A stretch of DNA of 64,000 bases from Gerris lacustris (taxonomy: Eukaryota > Arthropoda > Insecta > Hemiptera > Gerridae): contig OX578285.1 in assembly GCA_951217055.1 (NCBI GenBank), forward strand, positions 57,881,102 through 57,945,101. The letters are read 5' to 3'. Positions 38,450-50,629 of the stretch are shown here, piece by piece. Each line of letters begins with the position of its first letter. Position 1 is the stretch's first letter. Position numbers and translations under genes: made by a program. A model generated the notes under the pieces. It ran no database searches. It was not told where the DNA came from and saw nothing but the letters and a program-made list of their open reading frames with translations.

Positions 38450-38960
38450 TGTGATTCATGGGCTTCAAAATCCGTGGCTCTATTAGTGCCACTTTCGCCA
38501 CCGTTGACAAGAGACCTTTATAAGAAAACGAAACGAAAGGTACGCTCAACTATGTGCGAGTCAAAAGGCTAGTTATAAAAACTTCACGTGGAAAGTGACT
38601 GTGTTTTACCGTAGAAATAAAGGTAGAGAAGCTTCTCGGGCCCGTGTGTCTAGCCGACCGAGTTACCACGCGGTCGTAATAGGCATATAATAGTCGGCTA
38701 GTAAGCCATCTAAAGCGAATAATTGGAGCGAATACAAAAAAATAACACTCACCCTTTCTGCCTAACACCTACACTTAAGTTGACTTTTTGATACGCACTA
38801 AAAGTAAATAATAGTTGTTTCGTGGGCACTGTGACATTCTTTATCATCGAACGAAAGTCACGCGATAGTCAAATGAACATGCTTAATTCGCACGCTGGCT
38901 AATCGAGCGTATATCATAAAAATGATATATTTATGATAAACATAACAAGCGAGCGGTATG
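38450..38960 (-). promoter_or_regulatory. Low-repeat stretch with a possible non-coding exon
   Basis: GC content is higher than in the flanks and no dispersed family is present. On the minus strand GGCAGAAAGG is followed by GTGAGT (38,752-38,747), a good splice donor. No acceptor or coding frame fits clearly, so a 5' non-coding exon is only a possibility. It is on the same strand as the signal-peptide exon 20 kb away; a link is speculation. Confidence 0.2.
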
Positions 38961-39270
38961 AATTATACTCTTAAAAAATTAGGGGCTACCTCACTTTTTT
39001 ACGTAATTTTTAAAGTATATAGTAAGGTCACTGTTATTTGTGGGACCTTGGTCACTGCATAATAGTATTAAATTATAGACATGTTATTTTAAAGCGAAAG
39101 CCGAGAGAAATCGTAGGTAGTCTGTAATGAATCTGAATATTAGATATGTGAATAATCCATGAATTAATGATACAAGTGTAGGAAAGCAACGAAGCTGAGT
39201 GGTTGCTGTACTCCCAACTAGCTTGACTCCTATGCTCAAAAACCGACATAATATTGTGATGAGAACTGAC

Positions 39271-39898
39271 GATCACATCGAGTAGATGTGTCAAGTCCTG
39301 TAATAACCTAATGTTGAGTTGATCGGGTTATCAAGAATTATTACCTTCATGTACAAATCCCTGAGAGGAGGCATGCTTCACCCTGACGATCACATCGAGT
39401 AGATGTGTCAAGTCCTGTAATAACCTAATGTTGAGCTGATCGGGTTATCAAGAATTATTACCTTCATGTACAAATCCCTGAGAGGAGGCATGCTTCACCC
39501 TGACGATCACATCGAGTAGATGTGTCAAGTCCTGTAATAACCTAATGTTGAGTTGATCGGGTTATCAAGAATTATTACCTTCATGTACAAATCCCTGAGA
39601 GGAGGCATGCTTCACCCTGACGATCACATCTAGTAGATGTGTCAAGTCCTGTAATAACCTAATGTTGAGTTGATCGGGTTATCAAGAATTATTACCTTCA
39701 TGTACAAATCCCTGAGAGGAGGCATGCATCACCCTGACGATTACATCGAGTAGATCTGTCAAGTCCTGTAATAACCTAATGTTGAGTTGATCGGGTTATC
39801 AAGAATTATTACCTTCATGTACAAATCCCTGAGAGGAGGCATGCTTCACCCTGACGATCACATCGAGTAAATGTGTCAAGTCTTGTAATAACCTAATG
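39271..39898 (+). repeat. Tandem array, 117-bp unit, 5.4 copies
   Basis: GATCACATCGAGTAGATGTG starts units at 39,271, 39,388, 39,505, 39,622, 39,739 and 39,856, exactly 117 bp apart. Units differ by only one to three bases, so the array is young or homogenised. The last unit is partial. No conserved open frame. Confidence 0.95.
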
Positions 39899-40180
39899 GT
39901 ATCAGAATATTTAAAATCATCACCTACATGTGAGAACATTGCTTAATAATTTGTATTTTTCCATGCTCTTCCAAATTAGTTACTTAACTAAATTCTGCAG
40001 TTGCTCAAAGCAACTTAATACTGGAATCTGACTCTTACTTAAGATGATTGAGTTAACATTCAACATCCCTCAATATGCTAAACATAAATATAGTCGTTGC
40101 CAAACATTAGTCCTCTCATTCTTCAAGATCATGGCTTCATTGAAAAACTGATATTGATAAAAAGACCGCAACGTCACTGA

Positions 40181-40330
40181 TATAATAATAATAATAATAA
40201 TATTGTTTATTTCCACATCTAGAAGTATCTACATATTACAATTTATTAATTATACTCAAAGAGATGAGAGCCCTCGGTAGTAAGAGAATACTAGAGTGAG
40301 GGCTCTGCTTCTGGCTTTTACATCATAGCT
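40181..40330 (-). mobile_element. LINE 3' end with (TTA)n tail
   Basis: Read on the minus strand, a hairpin segment (GAGCCCTCACTCTAG ... CTACCGAGGGCTCTC) is followed by GATGTGGAAATAAA and a (TTA)n run at 40,181-40,203. The hairpin and the GTGGAAATAA end match the 3' UTR of the LINE copy at 12,316-14,087. The coding part is not visible to the right, so the copy is heavily 5'-truncated or very diverged. Confidence 0.6.
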
Positions 40331-40737
40331 TTTTGGCTTTTTGTATCATAGAATAAATAGATAGAATGTAAATATAATGTTATGTCAAAGTATAGTAGAC
40401 TATTGATGTGTTGGCTTGAATATATTTTAATACAATGATACTCTTATTATCTACTTTATAAACTCAAAATACATAAAAAATAAATAATCAACACAATCAT
40501 ATAAAAAACAATTTTTAACGCAGTAGTATAATAAATACTACATTTAAAGTAGTAATAGATTAGAAAAGCTAAAATATCACAATGTTTTAGGTATCGCAAA
40601 TATTAATCTAATATAACCAAAAATTATTTATTAAAGCTAGTTTACCAATGACTATAGCAATTTCTTATCATGTTATTATAGTTACCTATAACGTACCTAT
40701 TTAATATACGTACCTATTTAATCTTGGTAATTTAACT

Positions 40738-41062
40738 GAAGCAGTTAAATACTTTAAATTCAATTTGATCAATAAACACTAAACTCAAGGTTATGAAAAT
40801 AAAATAAAAGGAATTACAATATCTTCTAATCAATGACTAAAAGCTGTTAAATAATCTAAATTCAATAATCACTACACACCAATAATAAATAATACAATAA
40901 TACACACAACAAATAAACACTAAACTCAAAATTACATACATAACATAAAACGAATGATTATATCTTCTAAACAATGGCTAGAAGCAGTTAAATACTCTAA
41001 ATTCAATGTTACCAATAAACTCTAAACTCAAGGTTGCGTACATTAAAAAGAGTCAAAGAAAT
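40738..41062 (+). repeat. Three degenerate tandem copies, about 110-135 bp
   Basis: AAGCAGTTAAATACTTTAAA-type words at about 40,739, 40,848 and 40,981 are each followed by ATAAACACTAAACTCAAGGTT or similar and by ATATCTTCTAA. They may belong to the internal part of the neighbouring LINE 3' UTR. Confidence 0.6.
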
Positions 41063-41555
41063 TCTTGAATGGTAATAATCAAACATAATTTCAATAAATT
41101 AAGTGAGCTAAACAACATTATACCAAATCAAGAAGAATGTGAGTTAAAAGTGAAAGAAGAAGAAAAAATCATCCTGGCAAAGGTATATGAAAAACCGGTA
41201 ACCGGATTTATCCTGTAGAAAAGGAGCTGAAATCGACCCACTTGTCATATGATTCTGACCTGGATTCAAGCACATCTTGTATCCTATGAACTAATGCATA
41301 CTTACCCTGCCACTTAAAATTAGATGTACTTCTATATTAGGTAGACTATCAGTACTTTCATCAAAACATCGTCATATTAAAGTCATTAGTATGAAAATTC
41401 CAACTATAATCAATCATAGTTATTTTTAAATCACTTTCTTTTTTTTTTTTTAGAAGTCCAACAAAATTGTTTATTATTAAAAAAAAATTGGTAAAAGTGG
41501 ATTGTTTCTAAAACTGGGAAAAAAAGTGAACTTTTCATCCTAGTTTACAGGGAGC

Positions 41556-42201
41556 AATAGTTATTTATGCACCTAGGGAGTAAAGTAAGCCATTATTCCC
41601 TGAGCGAAAAAAGTTGGTTCTTGAGGCGAAGCCGAAGGAACCATGGTCCCTAAATCCCGAGGTGCAGCCGAAGGAATAACTCTAATTAGCTCCTGAGGCG
41701 CAGCCGAGGGAGATAATTATCGCGAGTGGAATAATGACACTTTACTCACGAGGTACATACAATATTTTATCTCCAGTAGGAAAAAATACACATTTTTGTC
41801 TATATCACAGTTTATTATTTATTATTTTAATAAATAACAATAATTATTAGAACTTTTAATAGCAGATATAAGAGATTCAATATTAAAAACAAATAAGAAT
41901 TGGAATTAAACTCAAATAGAAGGTTATTTAGATGCAGGTTATAATGTTGTAAACAAAGATAAACATGGTCAAAAAAGCGAAGTGCCGCCAACCTGATTTC
42001 ATCAACTTCATTACATTAGCCATTCATTTTCTACTACTTATAAAATAATTAAGTTGCAATCTTTACTTTTTTGCCCTACTTTACTTTTTCGCCCTACTTT
42101 TACTTTTTCTCCCTACTTTTTGAGTTTAGGGATGAAAAGACCTGTTTTAGTCCCTCTAAAATAATTTAAAATCATAACTTTTTTTCCCTACTGGAGATAA
42201 A
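41556..42201 (+). mobile_element. Family C element, copy 2
   Basis: Same start (ATAGTTATTTATGCACCTAG), G/C-rich repeated words and end (CTACTGGAGATAAA) as copy 1 at 28,692. It is very similar to it over the whole length, with a few point changes and a small duplication of TTTTTCGCCCTACTTT near 42,085. Confidence 0.8.
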
Positions 42202-42498
42202 GTTACTTATTGCACCCTGTCATGTTGATCAGGGAGTAATGAAAAATTAGGGAATCATGAGAGTTCATGATTTCCAGTGTTGTCCTAGATAAAGCACAAG
42301 TAAGTAAGGTTGGTGGTAAATACACAGTTTCATTTATTAACTATTGTTTAATGTCTAAGTCTATAATACCATTTCACACATGTCATGTAACCTCCACAAC
42401 GGTTATCATGGTAATTCATCAGTAAAAAAAAAAAAAAACAAATTAAAGGTGAAGTCATAATTTCTAAATGTAGAACTACTAATCTATATGCTTCTCTA

Positions 42499-42537
42499 TT
42501 ATTTAGTGGTATTTAGGGAAATCCCTAAATACCACTA
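42499..42537. repeat. Perfect hairpin, 18-bp arms
   Basis: TTTAGTGGTATTTAGGGA, two bases, then its exact reverse complement. A/T-rich words (CTATTA / AATAG) extend the stem imperfectly. A single-stranded transcript could fold here; no rho-independent role is expected in an animal genome. Confidence 0.8.
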
Positions 42538-42808
42538 AAAAATAGAAAAGAATTTTTAATCAAAGGGATAAATTGAAGAATACACTAATCTATATGTGAA
42601 TTACATCAGTCGGCAATTCTATTCAATACACGACTCAGCTACCAGCTGATTCTCCCATCTAATTTTAGTATTGAATTTCAAATAATTACTATCAATAATT
42701 CAATATTGACGTAATTAAACTTATTTAGTGATTTTTTTTTATATTATATCTAGCTTTTTTTAGTTAAAATAAATAATTTTAATTTATTTATTTATTTGAT
42801 TTATTTTT

Positions 42809-43542
42809 AGGGTCCGTAGGCAAAACCAAGGACCCTTATATATTATTTTCCTGCTTGTGTCTGTCCGTCCGTCCTGTCGCATGCTCTCACGGCTACACCT
42901 TTTGTCAGATTACTTTGAAATGTGGCATGTATGTGTCTTGTACCTACCCACATATTTTAAAAATATAGCGACTTAAAAGAATATTTTTCAAAAAAATTAG
43001 GTTAAAAAAACTTAAGGGTTAAATTTTTTTTTTTTTTTTCGACACCGTGAGGGGGGTATCATATGAAAGGGTACGTCGAGTTGATTACAAAAATATATAA
43101 TTCTTTGGTTATAACTTTGATAGGGCGAGCGTAGGCGAGTTTGAAGTGGGTGTGCAACGTGCCCCCCCCCCCCCCACTATCTCGCTTATGTGAAGTGCAA
43201 AAAATCTGAAAAAATTCCTGAACATTCTTCGACCAAACGTAAAGTTACCACTTTTTAGAAATTTCGAACAAAATATTATTTAATTTTTTATTGACTAAAT
43301 ACGCTTTTTTATAAAATTATGGTCTTTTTGATGTATTTATATGGTTGTAGTCCGGTTCAGTGGCAAAAAAATACTTTACCGGAAGTTTGTTTATGTGTTT
43401 TGAGAATATCAGACCCATAGGATAGTTCAAAGTAAGCTTTTTAGCATTTTAAAAAACACCATCAATAGGGTACTACTTAAACTATACAGTGTGGCCTACG
43501 GACCCTCGCTGTGTGCTGACTAGAACACACTTGACCTGTTTA
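42809..43542 (+). mobile_element. Family D element (GGGTCCGTAGGC), copy 1
   Basis: It starts AGGGTCCGTAGGCAAAACC, has the GTCTGTCCGTCC module, and near the end GGCCTACGGACCCT, the inverted form of the start, followed by a GTGTGCTGAC...ACAC hairpin. An inverted, closely similar copy is at 47,768-48,492. Homopolymer runs (T at 43,027, C at 43,161) lie inside. No protein is encoded. Confidence 0.8.
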
Positions 43543-43635
43543 TTAATTATTTATTATAAATAATTTTTCTTTTTAATTTTAAAAAATTAAAAAGTTTAAA
43601 ACTAAACTTTTTTTTTCGGCGCTTCTGTATATAAA

Positions 43636-43788
43636 ATCTTGTATGCACCTCGGGAGTAAAAATAAATTGTTCTTGAGCGATAATTAACTCCCTCGGCTTC
43701 GCCTTAGAAACCAACTTGATCGCTCAGGGTACAATGACTTACTTTACTTCCTTGGTGCGTAACTAACTATTAAAATCGAAACAATCAG
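43636..43788 (-). mobile_element. Family C element, short fragment
   Basis: Both ends of family C are recognisable (TTGTATGCACCTCGGGAGTA and the reverse of AGTTATTTATGCACC), with a CCCTCGGCTTCGCCTTA word between, but the centre is deleted. Confidence 0.6.
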
Positions 43789-44247
43789 CATATAACAACA
43801 TCAAACCAGAGAAAGAAAGTAAAGACATTTATTAATCATAAATATTTACAAGGGTTTGTAATTTGGGTTGTTGGGGTCACTGTTGTATAGCTTCGGGGGG
43901 TGAGCGCGCTTACATTTGTCTTGATTCAACACTGCTTTGCTTAATATATCCATAAAAAAAGAAAAGTAAATATATAAAATAATCTAAATAGAGGAAACTC
44001 CGACTAAATTAGGTTATAACTTGTTACATAAATTTATAAAAAAGTTACACAATCTAAAATAATAGTACTAACAAATGTATTACAGCCAACAGGTAATTTT
44101 ATTATTGTAACAGTGAACAAATATTTTATTATTATAATTAGTAGCTTATAGCTTTGTAATTATTATTATTATAATTACTATTGACTAAACAATTCTATTA
44201 TTATGAGGGATTAGTCTAATAATATAAAACCACTACAAATAAATACT
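43789..44247. other. AT-rich stretch, nothing recognised
   Basis: Only short ATT/TAATTATTA repeats around 44,100-44,215. No gene. Confidence 0.4.
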
Positions 44248-44909
44248 TTTATCTCCAGTAGGGAAAAAAAGTTATGATTTTGAATTAGTTTAGAGGGACT
44301 AAAACCGGTCTTTTCATCCCTGAACTCAAAAAGTAGAGAGAAAAAGTAAAAGTAGGGCAAAAAAGTAAAGATTGCAAATTAATTATTTTATAAATAGTAG
44401 AAAATGTATGGCTAATTTAATGAAGTTGTTGAAATCAGGTTGGCAGCACTGCGCTCTTTTGACCATGTTTATCTTTGTTTGCAACATTATAACCTGCATC
44501 TAAATAACCTTCTATTTGAGTTTAATTCCAATTCTTATTTGTTTTTAATATTGAATCTCTTATATCTGCTATTAAAAGTGGTAATAATTATTGTTATTTA
44601 TTAAAATAATAAATAAAAACTTCAATGGACGAAAATGTGTATTTTCTTCCTACTGGAGATAAAATATTGTATGTACCTCGTGAGTAAAGTGCCATTATTC
44701 CCCTCGCGATAATTATCTCCCTCAGCTGCGCCTCGGGAGCTAATTAGAGTTATTCCCTCATCTGCGCATCGGGAATTATAGAGTCTAATTCCCTCGGCTT
44801 CGCCTCGGGATTTAGGGACCATGGTTCCTTCGGCTTCGCCTCAAGAACCAACTTTTTCGCTCAGGGAATAATGGCTTACTTTACTCCCTAGGTGCATAAA
44901 TAACTATTT
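44248..44909 (-). mobile_element. Family C element, copy 3 (inverted)
   Basis: Full-length inverted copy: TTTATCTCCAGTAGGG at the left and the reverse of AATAGTTATTTATGCACC at the right. It carries one additional G/C-rich word compared with copy 1. The copy at 59,779-60,485 is its closest relative (both contain GGGAATTATAGAGTCTAATT). The 66-codon frame inside is a by-product of the repeated words. Confidence 0.8.
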
Positions 44910-45429
44910 TGTTTCGATTGCTTCTTTCGTAACATTTTATATCGCCCGGTACATTCAATTTCGTTATAATATAGTTAAATATTGGAAAAGAATAGAAAGA
45001 AAAGAGACTTGATTTGTAAATCTTTGTATAGTTTTCTTTTCTTTTAGTACTCATTCGACAACACTGTTTATAACCTGTCTTACAACATAAAACCTCATTG
45101 TTTGCGTGTTTTTATTTTTTATCAATATACCTGATGAAAAGTTAAGTAAGGCTCGAAAGCTTGTATTTGTAGTGTTCTTATATTAATAGACTAATTCCTA
45201 TTAATTATACAATTTTTTAGTTCATAATAAGTGGTCAATAACCTGTTGATTATTATTATTATTATTGTTTCATTTTATTTTTTTTCAATAATTATTCCAT
45301 TATATTTTTTTAACATTTATTTATTTTATAATTATAATTATTATTCATTTCTTTTATTGTATTAGTAGTATTAGAAGAGTTATTTTCTTGGTTGGTATTT
45401 ACTCGAATTAATTTTCTATTATTATCCTA

Positions 45430-45960
45430 TAGTGGCAGGCTTCTTTACTAAAGGATATCAGAGAGGTGCAATTTTCCTGTTCTTTCAGTAACTCTATTTG
45501 AATTTGTCGTATATCAACTCTTTCACTCCTAGTTTCTTTTTTCTTATGTACCTACCCTAGCACTGGGCATTGTGCTATAAAATGGTAAACATCTTGCTTT
45601 GCAACTTGCTTGCATATTGACCATACAGCGTACTTCCTTGCTTTGTTATTAAGCCCTAAAACTCCACTTCTAATCTTAAAAATCCACCTCATGTCTATTA
45701 GTGACAAGTAGTCTCTAAAGTATCCCGCTCCCTTTTGTCTCCTTAATTCCTGCACGAGCTGCCTCTAATGTTCGCAATATATAGAACTCCCTGCCCGCTT
45801 CCAACTGTGGTAGCTCTCATTCTTCTGAAGCCGCCTTGATGATGGAATCCCATTCTTTCGACCACTTTGACGCATTTTCCCATCCTTGGCTAAAATTAAC
45901 CTTATGCTCATCGAAAAGCTTCCTCCATTCCTAGCACCAGCCTAGATTGATTCTTACAGC
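45430..45960 (-). pseudogene. Decayed LINE reverse-transcriptase C-terminus
   Basis: On the minus strand the fragments WENASKWSKEWDSIIKA, GYFRDYLSLIDMRWIFKIRS, GVLGLNNKARKY and DVYHFIAQCPVLG follow one another with several stops and frameshifts. This is the region after the RT core of LINE ORF2, ending in the C...HFI..CP zinc-binding-like block. It belongs to a different LINE lineage from the intact element at 50-55 kb, whose corresponding block reads LGHIMLRCP. Non-functional. Confidence 0.7.
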
Positions 45961-47000
45961 AGAAACAGCTTTCAGAACTAAAAAAACGAAATATGTAACA
46001 GGCTTTCTTCCACTTTCGTAGTTTCAAGTATGTACTAGTGCATTCTTAGCGATATAAAATATAACAGACTCATGAACGTTGTTATTTGCAGTCGCATTAT
46101 CATAGCTTTTTAATGAAAATCTCCGACATCTATCCAATTCCTCAAAATTATAGAGGTCCCATATCTCGCATCTGTCGGTAATAAATGTTAATATCAGATA
46201 AAAAGAGAATGGATTTGCTACCTAACCTATTTATCAATATGATCTTTGGTGTGGAATTTATAAATAATACTAGCCCATAAAAACATTTTTTTTTATTATA
46301 AATCATTTATACTTAAGCATTTTGATTGTGTGAATCATCGGCAGTTAATATTTTAATTAATAAATTTATTAGTAAATAAAATAATAAATTAATTAATCGA
46401 ATGTTTTATATTAATATTAATTAATTAGATAAAAGTTTTTTGTATTAGTACATAGTCTACGTGCCTAGTTTCGGCTTGATTGGAAGAGGGTTGATTAGCC
46501 CTCTAAATATTTTAATGACAGACATAAAAAACTAACAGAATCGAACAACCATCGTTTCTGCAGGAACCAAATTTTGATGATTGTATGTGTTTATTGTCCC
46601 AGGACTCAGCAGAAGTGTTTTAAAATATAGTTTTTATAAATGAGCACAACAGGATCAGGAGTCACTCAAAAATAGCTTTATATCATTACTATACAAAGGT
46701 CATCTTCAGTGCCGTAGAAGTGTGTAAAGTAAGTGCAAAAGTTAAAAAAGAGGTTTAATCTGCGAGTCACTTTGAAATATCTGTGTCAACTTCTCCGCTG
46801 ACTCTTCCTCTTTCATATTTCTAGATATAAGATATAAGATATAGATATAAGATGAATTGCGTAAATCGAAATAAAATCGTGAATTCATGTATTAAATAAA
46901 CATTTCTAAAATGTGTACATGTGTTTTCGTCATATCCTCTATGAGTATGTAAGTTTTACTTCCAAATTTCGAGCTTAATTAGCATTAGAAAATGAAACAT
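45961..47000. other. AT-rich stretch, nothing recognised
   Basis: A short repeated word (AGATATAAGATATAGATATA) is near 46,826. No gene is seen. Confidence 0.4.
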
Positions 47001-47027
47001 TTGTGGTGTGTCCCCCCCTTGTTGTGC

Positions 47028-47600
47028 GAGCCCCTAGGCGGCCTAAATCAGGCCCTGATTTAAGCGACTGGCACTTATCTTTATTAACTATTGACTCATC
47101 CATCATCCATATCTTTAATATTATAAGTTCAGGTATTTTTGATAGCACAGGAACGCAAAATCACATATACGATCAACTCAAAAAGTTGTTCTGATAACAG
47201 TGCTAAAACCTACCACAGCAAACAGTTTGGTTCGAGAAAGGAGCGTTCCAACAAAAACGAAATCACAAATCAATTCCCAACGGTCAATGATCGCGCATGC
47301 GCATTACGTCAATCACGGACTAATCCGAAACTGGTAGTTGGAACAAACCTATTGTTTCTCTAAAAACTCGATATAAACAGTTACTTTAATTAAACAAAGA
47401 GCAAATAAGATAGAATGTAAACAAACTCGCTAATCGTGCGTTAAGGTGAAGAATTCCTCTTTTTCCGACCTAGGACTGAAAAAAAGAGGAATTCTTCACC
47501 TCATTATGAACGCGCATGCGCAATGAATACAGCTACGAAAAGAATCACTTTTTATGCATCCAAACAGAGATATAATGTATATATTTCGTATCAATCGGAA
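47028..47600 (+). mobile_element. Palindrome-bearing element, copy 1
   Basis: From AAAAACTCGATATAAACAGT (47,362) to TATTTCGTATCAATCGGA (about 47,600) it matches 63,055-63,297 in the same orientation. It contains the hairpin at 47,445-47,500 built on GAAGAATTCCTCTT and its reverse complement, and a CGCGCATGCGCAATGAATAC word. A second small inverted pair (CTAAATCAGG / CCTGATTTA) is at 47,043-47,062. No coding sequence remains in this copy. Confidence 0.65.
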
Positions 47601-47767
47601 ATAAAGTAAGTTAAAATACCAAAAATAATGTTGGTTTAATTTCCGGAGAGATAATCCAGACTAATGAATGATTTGAGTAAAATGTGACTTTGTTTATCCT
47701 TGCTTCCTGTAATAATTTAAATCAGAGAGACTTACTTTTTCCTAAAAGTATTTTATAACACCAATAA

Positions 47768-48492
47768 ACAGGTCAAGTGTGTGCTGGTCAGCACACAGCG
47801 AGGGTCCGTAGGCCACACTGTATAGTTCAAGTAGTACCCTATTGATTGTGTTTTTTAAAATGCTAAAAAGCTTACTTTGAACTATCCTATGGGTCTGATA
47901 TTTTCAAAAAACATAAACAAACTTCCGATAAAGTATCTTTTTGCCACTGAACCGGACTACAACCATATAAATACATGGAAAAGACCATAATTATAAAAAA
48001 GCGTATTTTGTCAATAAAAAATAAAATAATATTTTTTTCGAAATTTCCAAAAAGTGGTATCTTTACTTTTGGTCGAAGAATGTTCAGGAATTTATTCAGA
48101 TTTTTTGCGCTTTACATAAGCGAGATAGAGGGGGGGGGGGGACACGTTTCACACCCTCTTCAAACTCGCCTACGCTCGCCCTATCAAAGTTATAACTAAA
48201 GAATTATATATTTTTGTAATCAGCTCGACGTATCCTTTCATATGATACCCCTCACGGTGTCGAAGAAAAATGTAAAATTTTTAACTCTTAAGTTTTTTTA
48301 CCCTAATTTTTTTGAAATTTTTTTTTTTTAAGTCGCTATATTTTTAAAATATGTGGGTAGGTACGAGACACATACATGCCAAATTTCAAAGTGATCGGAA
48401 GAAAGGTGTAACCGTGAGAGCATGCGAGAGGACGGACGGACAGACACACGCAGGAAAATATAAGGGTCCTTGGTTTTGCCTACGGACCCTAA
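47768..48492 (-). mobile_element. Family D element, copy 2 (inverted)
   Basis: Inverted copy of 42,809-43,542, very similar over its full length, including the GGACGGACGGACAGAC module, the homopolymer sites and the hairpin TGTGTGCTGGTCAGCACACA at its left end. Open frames within it have no conserved domain. Confidence 0.8.
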
Positions 48493-49368
48493 AAATCGAT
48501 ACAATCGTAGATAAAAGAAATTGTTTACTAATAATATTTGTCTTTCAGACATGTGTGTTTTACTTCAATGTTATTAAATTTTACTTTCTGTAGTAATATA
48601 ATCCAAAGTGCAGATATACATTACACCAGTAGCAATTATGACTATAAAGATCATACACTGAAAGTATAATATTCATGAATTACACAGTCAATGGACTTAA
48701 TGCTGCATTGGATTGAATTAAAATAGGTGTAAAAGGGAGATCACTTTCAATTGCATATTATTATAAGAAAAATGACACAATAATTTTAATCTAGATAGAT
48801 AATAGAGAGAGTAACGCAAACTAGATCATCCAAGTATAAAATAGCTAATTATTATGCGTGGATTTTTCTTCGTACTAATTATACTAGTATTTACTCAAGC
48901 GTACCTTTTTTTTATACTTGGATATTACACACTTATATCTTGTAAGTCTAGTTCATTCATTTAATTGATTAACTTTCCATTCAAAACATTCTGCAAACAA
49001 TTTCCACTTATATTGGTATTTAAGTGAACTATATTTAAAAATTAAATTAAAATCGAAATTGTTGGCTGCATTTACTTTGCAATTATTTGGATGATCAATT
49101 TTTTAGATATGCATTTTATATCTATAATATTTTCTCTGAATATGAAGCCTAATAGTTTTACTTTTTAATATAATAAATAAGTATGCCAATAGATGCCATC
49201 ATTAAACATAATCATGTTTAGCTTTCTCCTCCACCGAAGTACATTGAAATTGGTAGTTTAGGGTCTATTTCTGCACAAACGACATCTAACAAACATTTTT
49301 TTAATAACAAACTTTCATTTTTAAGTTTTAGGTAGTATTCATACTACGGAAAGTTTAAATATTAATAT
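48493..49368. other. AT-rich stretch, nothing recognised
   Basis: No gene, tandem repeat or inverted repeat stands out. Confidence 0.4.
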
Positions 49369-49543
49369 AAATCAAATTATAATTATTAAACAAAGGGAGA
49401 CAGATAGAGAAAGACTCCAGCACCGGGATTCGAATCACGGGCCTCGATATAGTATATAGAGGCCCGTGGTTCGATCCCAGCGCTGGAGTCTATTTTTCTC
49501 TGTCTGTCTCCCTTTGTTAATAATAATTATAATTTGATTTAAA
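49369..49543. repeat. Inverted dimer of a tRNA 3'-half-like sequence
   Basis: A large inverted repeat, arms about 80 bp, centre near 49,453. The right arm reads GAGGCCCGTGGTTCGATCCC then AGCGCTGGAGTC, and the left arm, reversed, reads GAGGCCCGTGATTCGAATCC then CGGTGCTGGAGTC. Both contain a tRNA T-arm / pol III B-box (GGTTCGATCCC; GATTCGAATCC). The stem continues outward through GTCTCCCTTTGTTAAT and an A/T-rich part. No A box is visible, so it is not a tRNA gene. Confidence 0.8.
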
Positions 49544-49709
49544 TTTACAATTTTTTTGGACTCAGTGGAGCTTAAGAAGTGGAAATTCATCAAAATATTG
49601 AATTTAAGAGGTCATTAGTCAAAATATCTAAGTATTTCCATGGTAGTTATGATTGACCGATTAACTCAGTTCGACAAAAGTGTTAGTAATTTTCTTAGTG
49701 CCTGTAAAG

Positions 49710-50060
49710 GGCGCCCCTAGTTTTAATGTTCGTGCCACGTGTCTGGAAGTAACGTTAATTAGTTTAACGTTTCTTTTTTTTTACAGTATTATAAAAAATT
49801 GTAATTAACAAAACTTCATTATTACTTATTTATTATTATTGACGTTGTCAGAATTACTCATAAGCACGAAATATGGAGCAAAATATGTCTTAACAAAGAA
49901 AACAGGGTAGTTGGGAACATGCATTCAATTTTTTTTTCAAATCTGATGGATTACCGAGTAAAAATTAATTAGGACTTTAAATTTGTCAATATAAATATGT
50001 AATAGTAACATTTACGAAAGTTAATTTCCTCTCTGTAACTTCGAATGTTAGTAATGAATA

Positions 50061-50105
<45 letters not shown>

Positions 50106-50264
50106 TTATCAGTTTAAGTTTCATTTTAACTACTAAATCATGTTATGGCCCCCGTGACAAAGAAAACTTACATGAAAAAAGAAGAATGAAATTATACCAT
50201 AGGCATTTAAAAGAAAATGTACATAAAAATTTAAATAAAGTCAGAAAAGCCAGCATCAAATTAA
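49710..50264. repeat. Left 555-bp direct repeat flanking the LINE
   Basis: From GGCGCCCCTAGTTTTAATG to CAGCATCAAATTAA this equals 55,200-55,750. Reading both copies line by line I find no base substitution; the only difference is the T tract (42 here, 38 on the right). The LINE tail follows at 50,265. Simplest reading: the target site was duplicated when the LINE inserted. Confidence 0.9.
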
Positions 50265-50629
50265 TAATAATAATAATAATAATAATATATTTATTTGTTT
50301 TTAAAGCTTAATGCTTTATACAAAGGGGTTACAATTTAAAGATTAACATTTTAGTTCATTTATAAACATTTTACATCTTATTAAAAAAAGAAACTGAAGA
50401 AATGAAAGAAGTAGAAAGAGAAAATAAAACAAAAAACAAAAAACAAAGATACCTTTGATAATGGAAATTAATTTACTACTCAAATAATAACTAATTATTT
50501 CTATTAAAAACAAAATTATTAATAACAACTGCTTTATTTATTTATTTTTTATTATTATTATTTATATATATATCTATTTATTTTCTTTAATTTTCCTCTC
50601 TTTTTTTCTTAATTAATAACACTAACGAT

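Noticed and set aside
44622..44822. 66-codon frame repeated at 60,168-60,398 (SRGEAEGIRLYNSRG...)
   Set aside because: It arises from the repeated G/C-rich words of family C; the other two copies do not keep it open.
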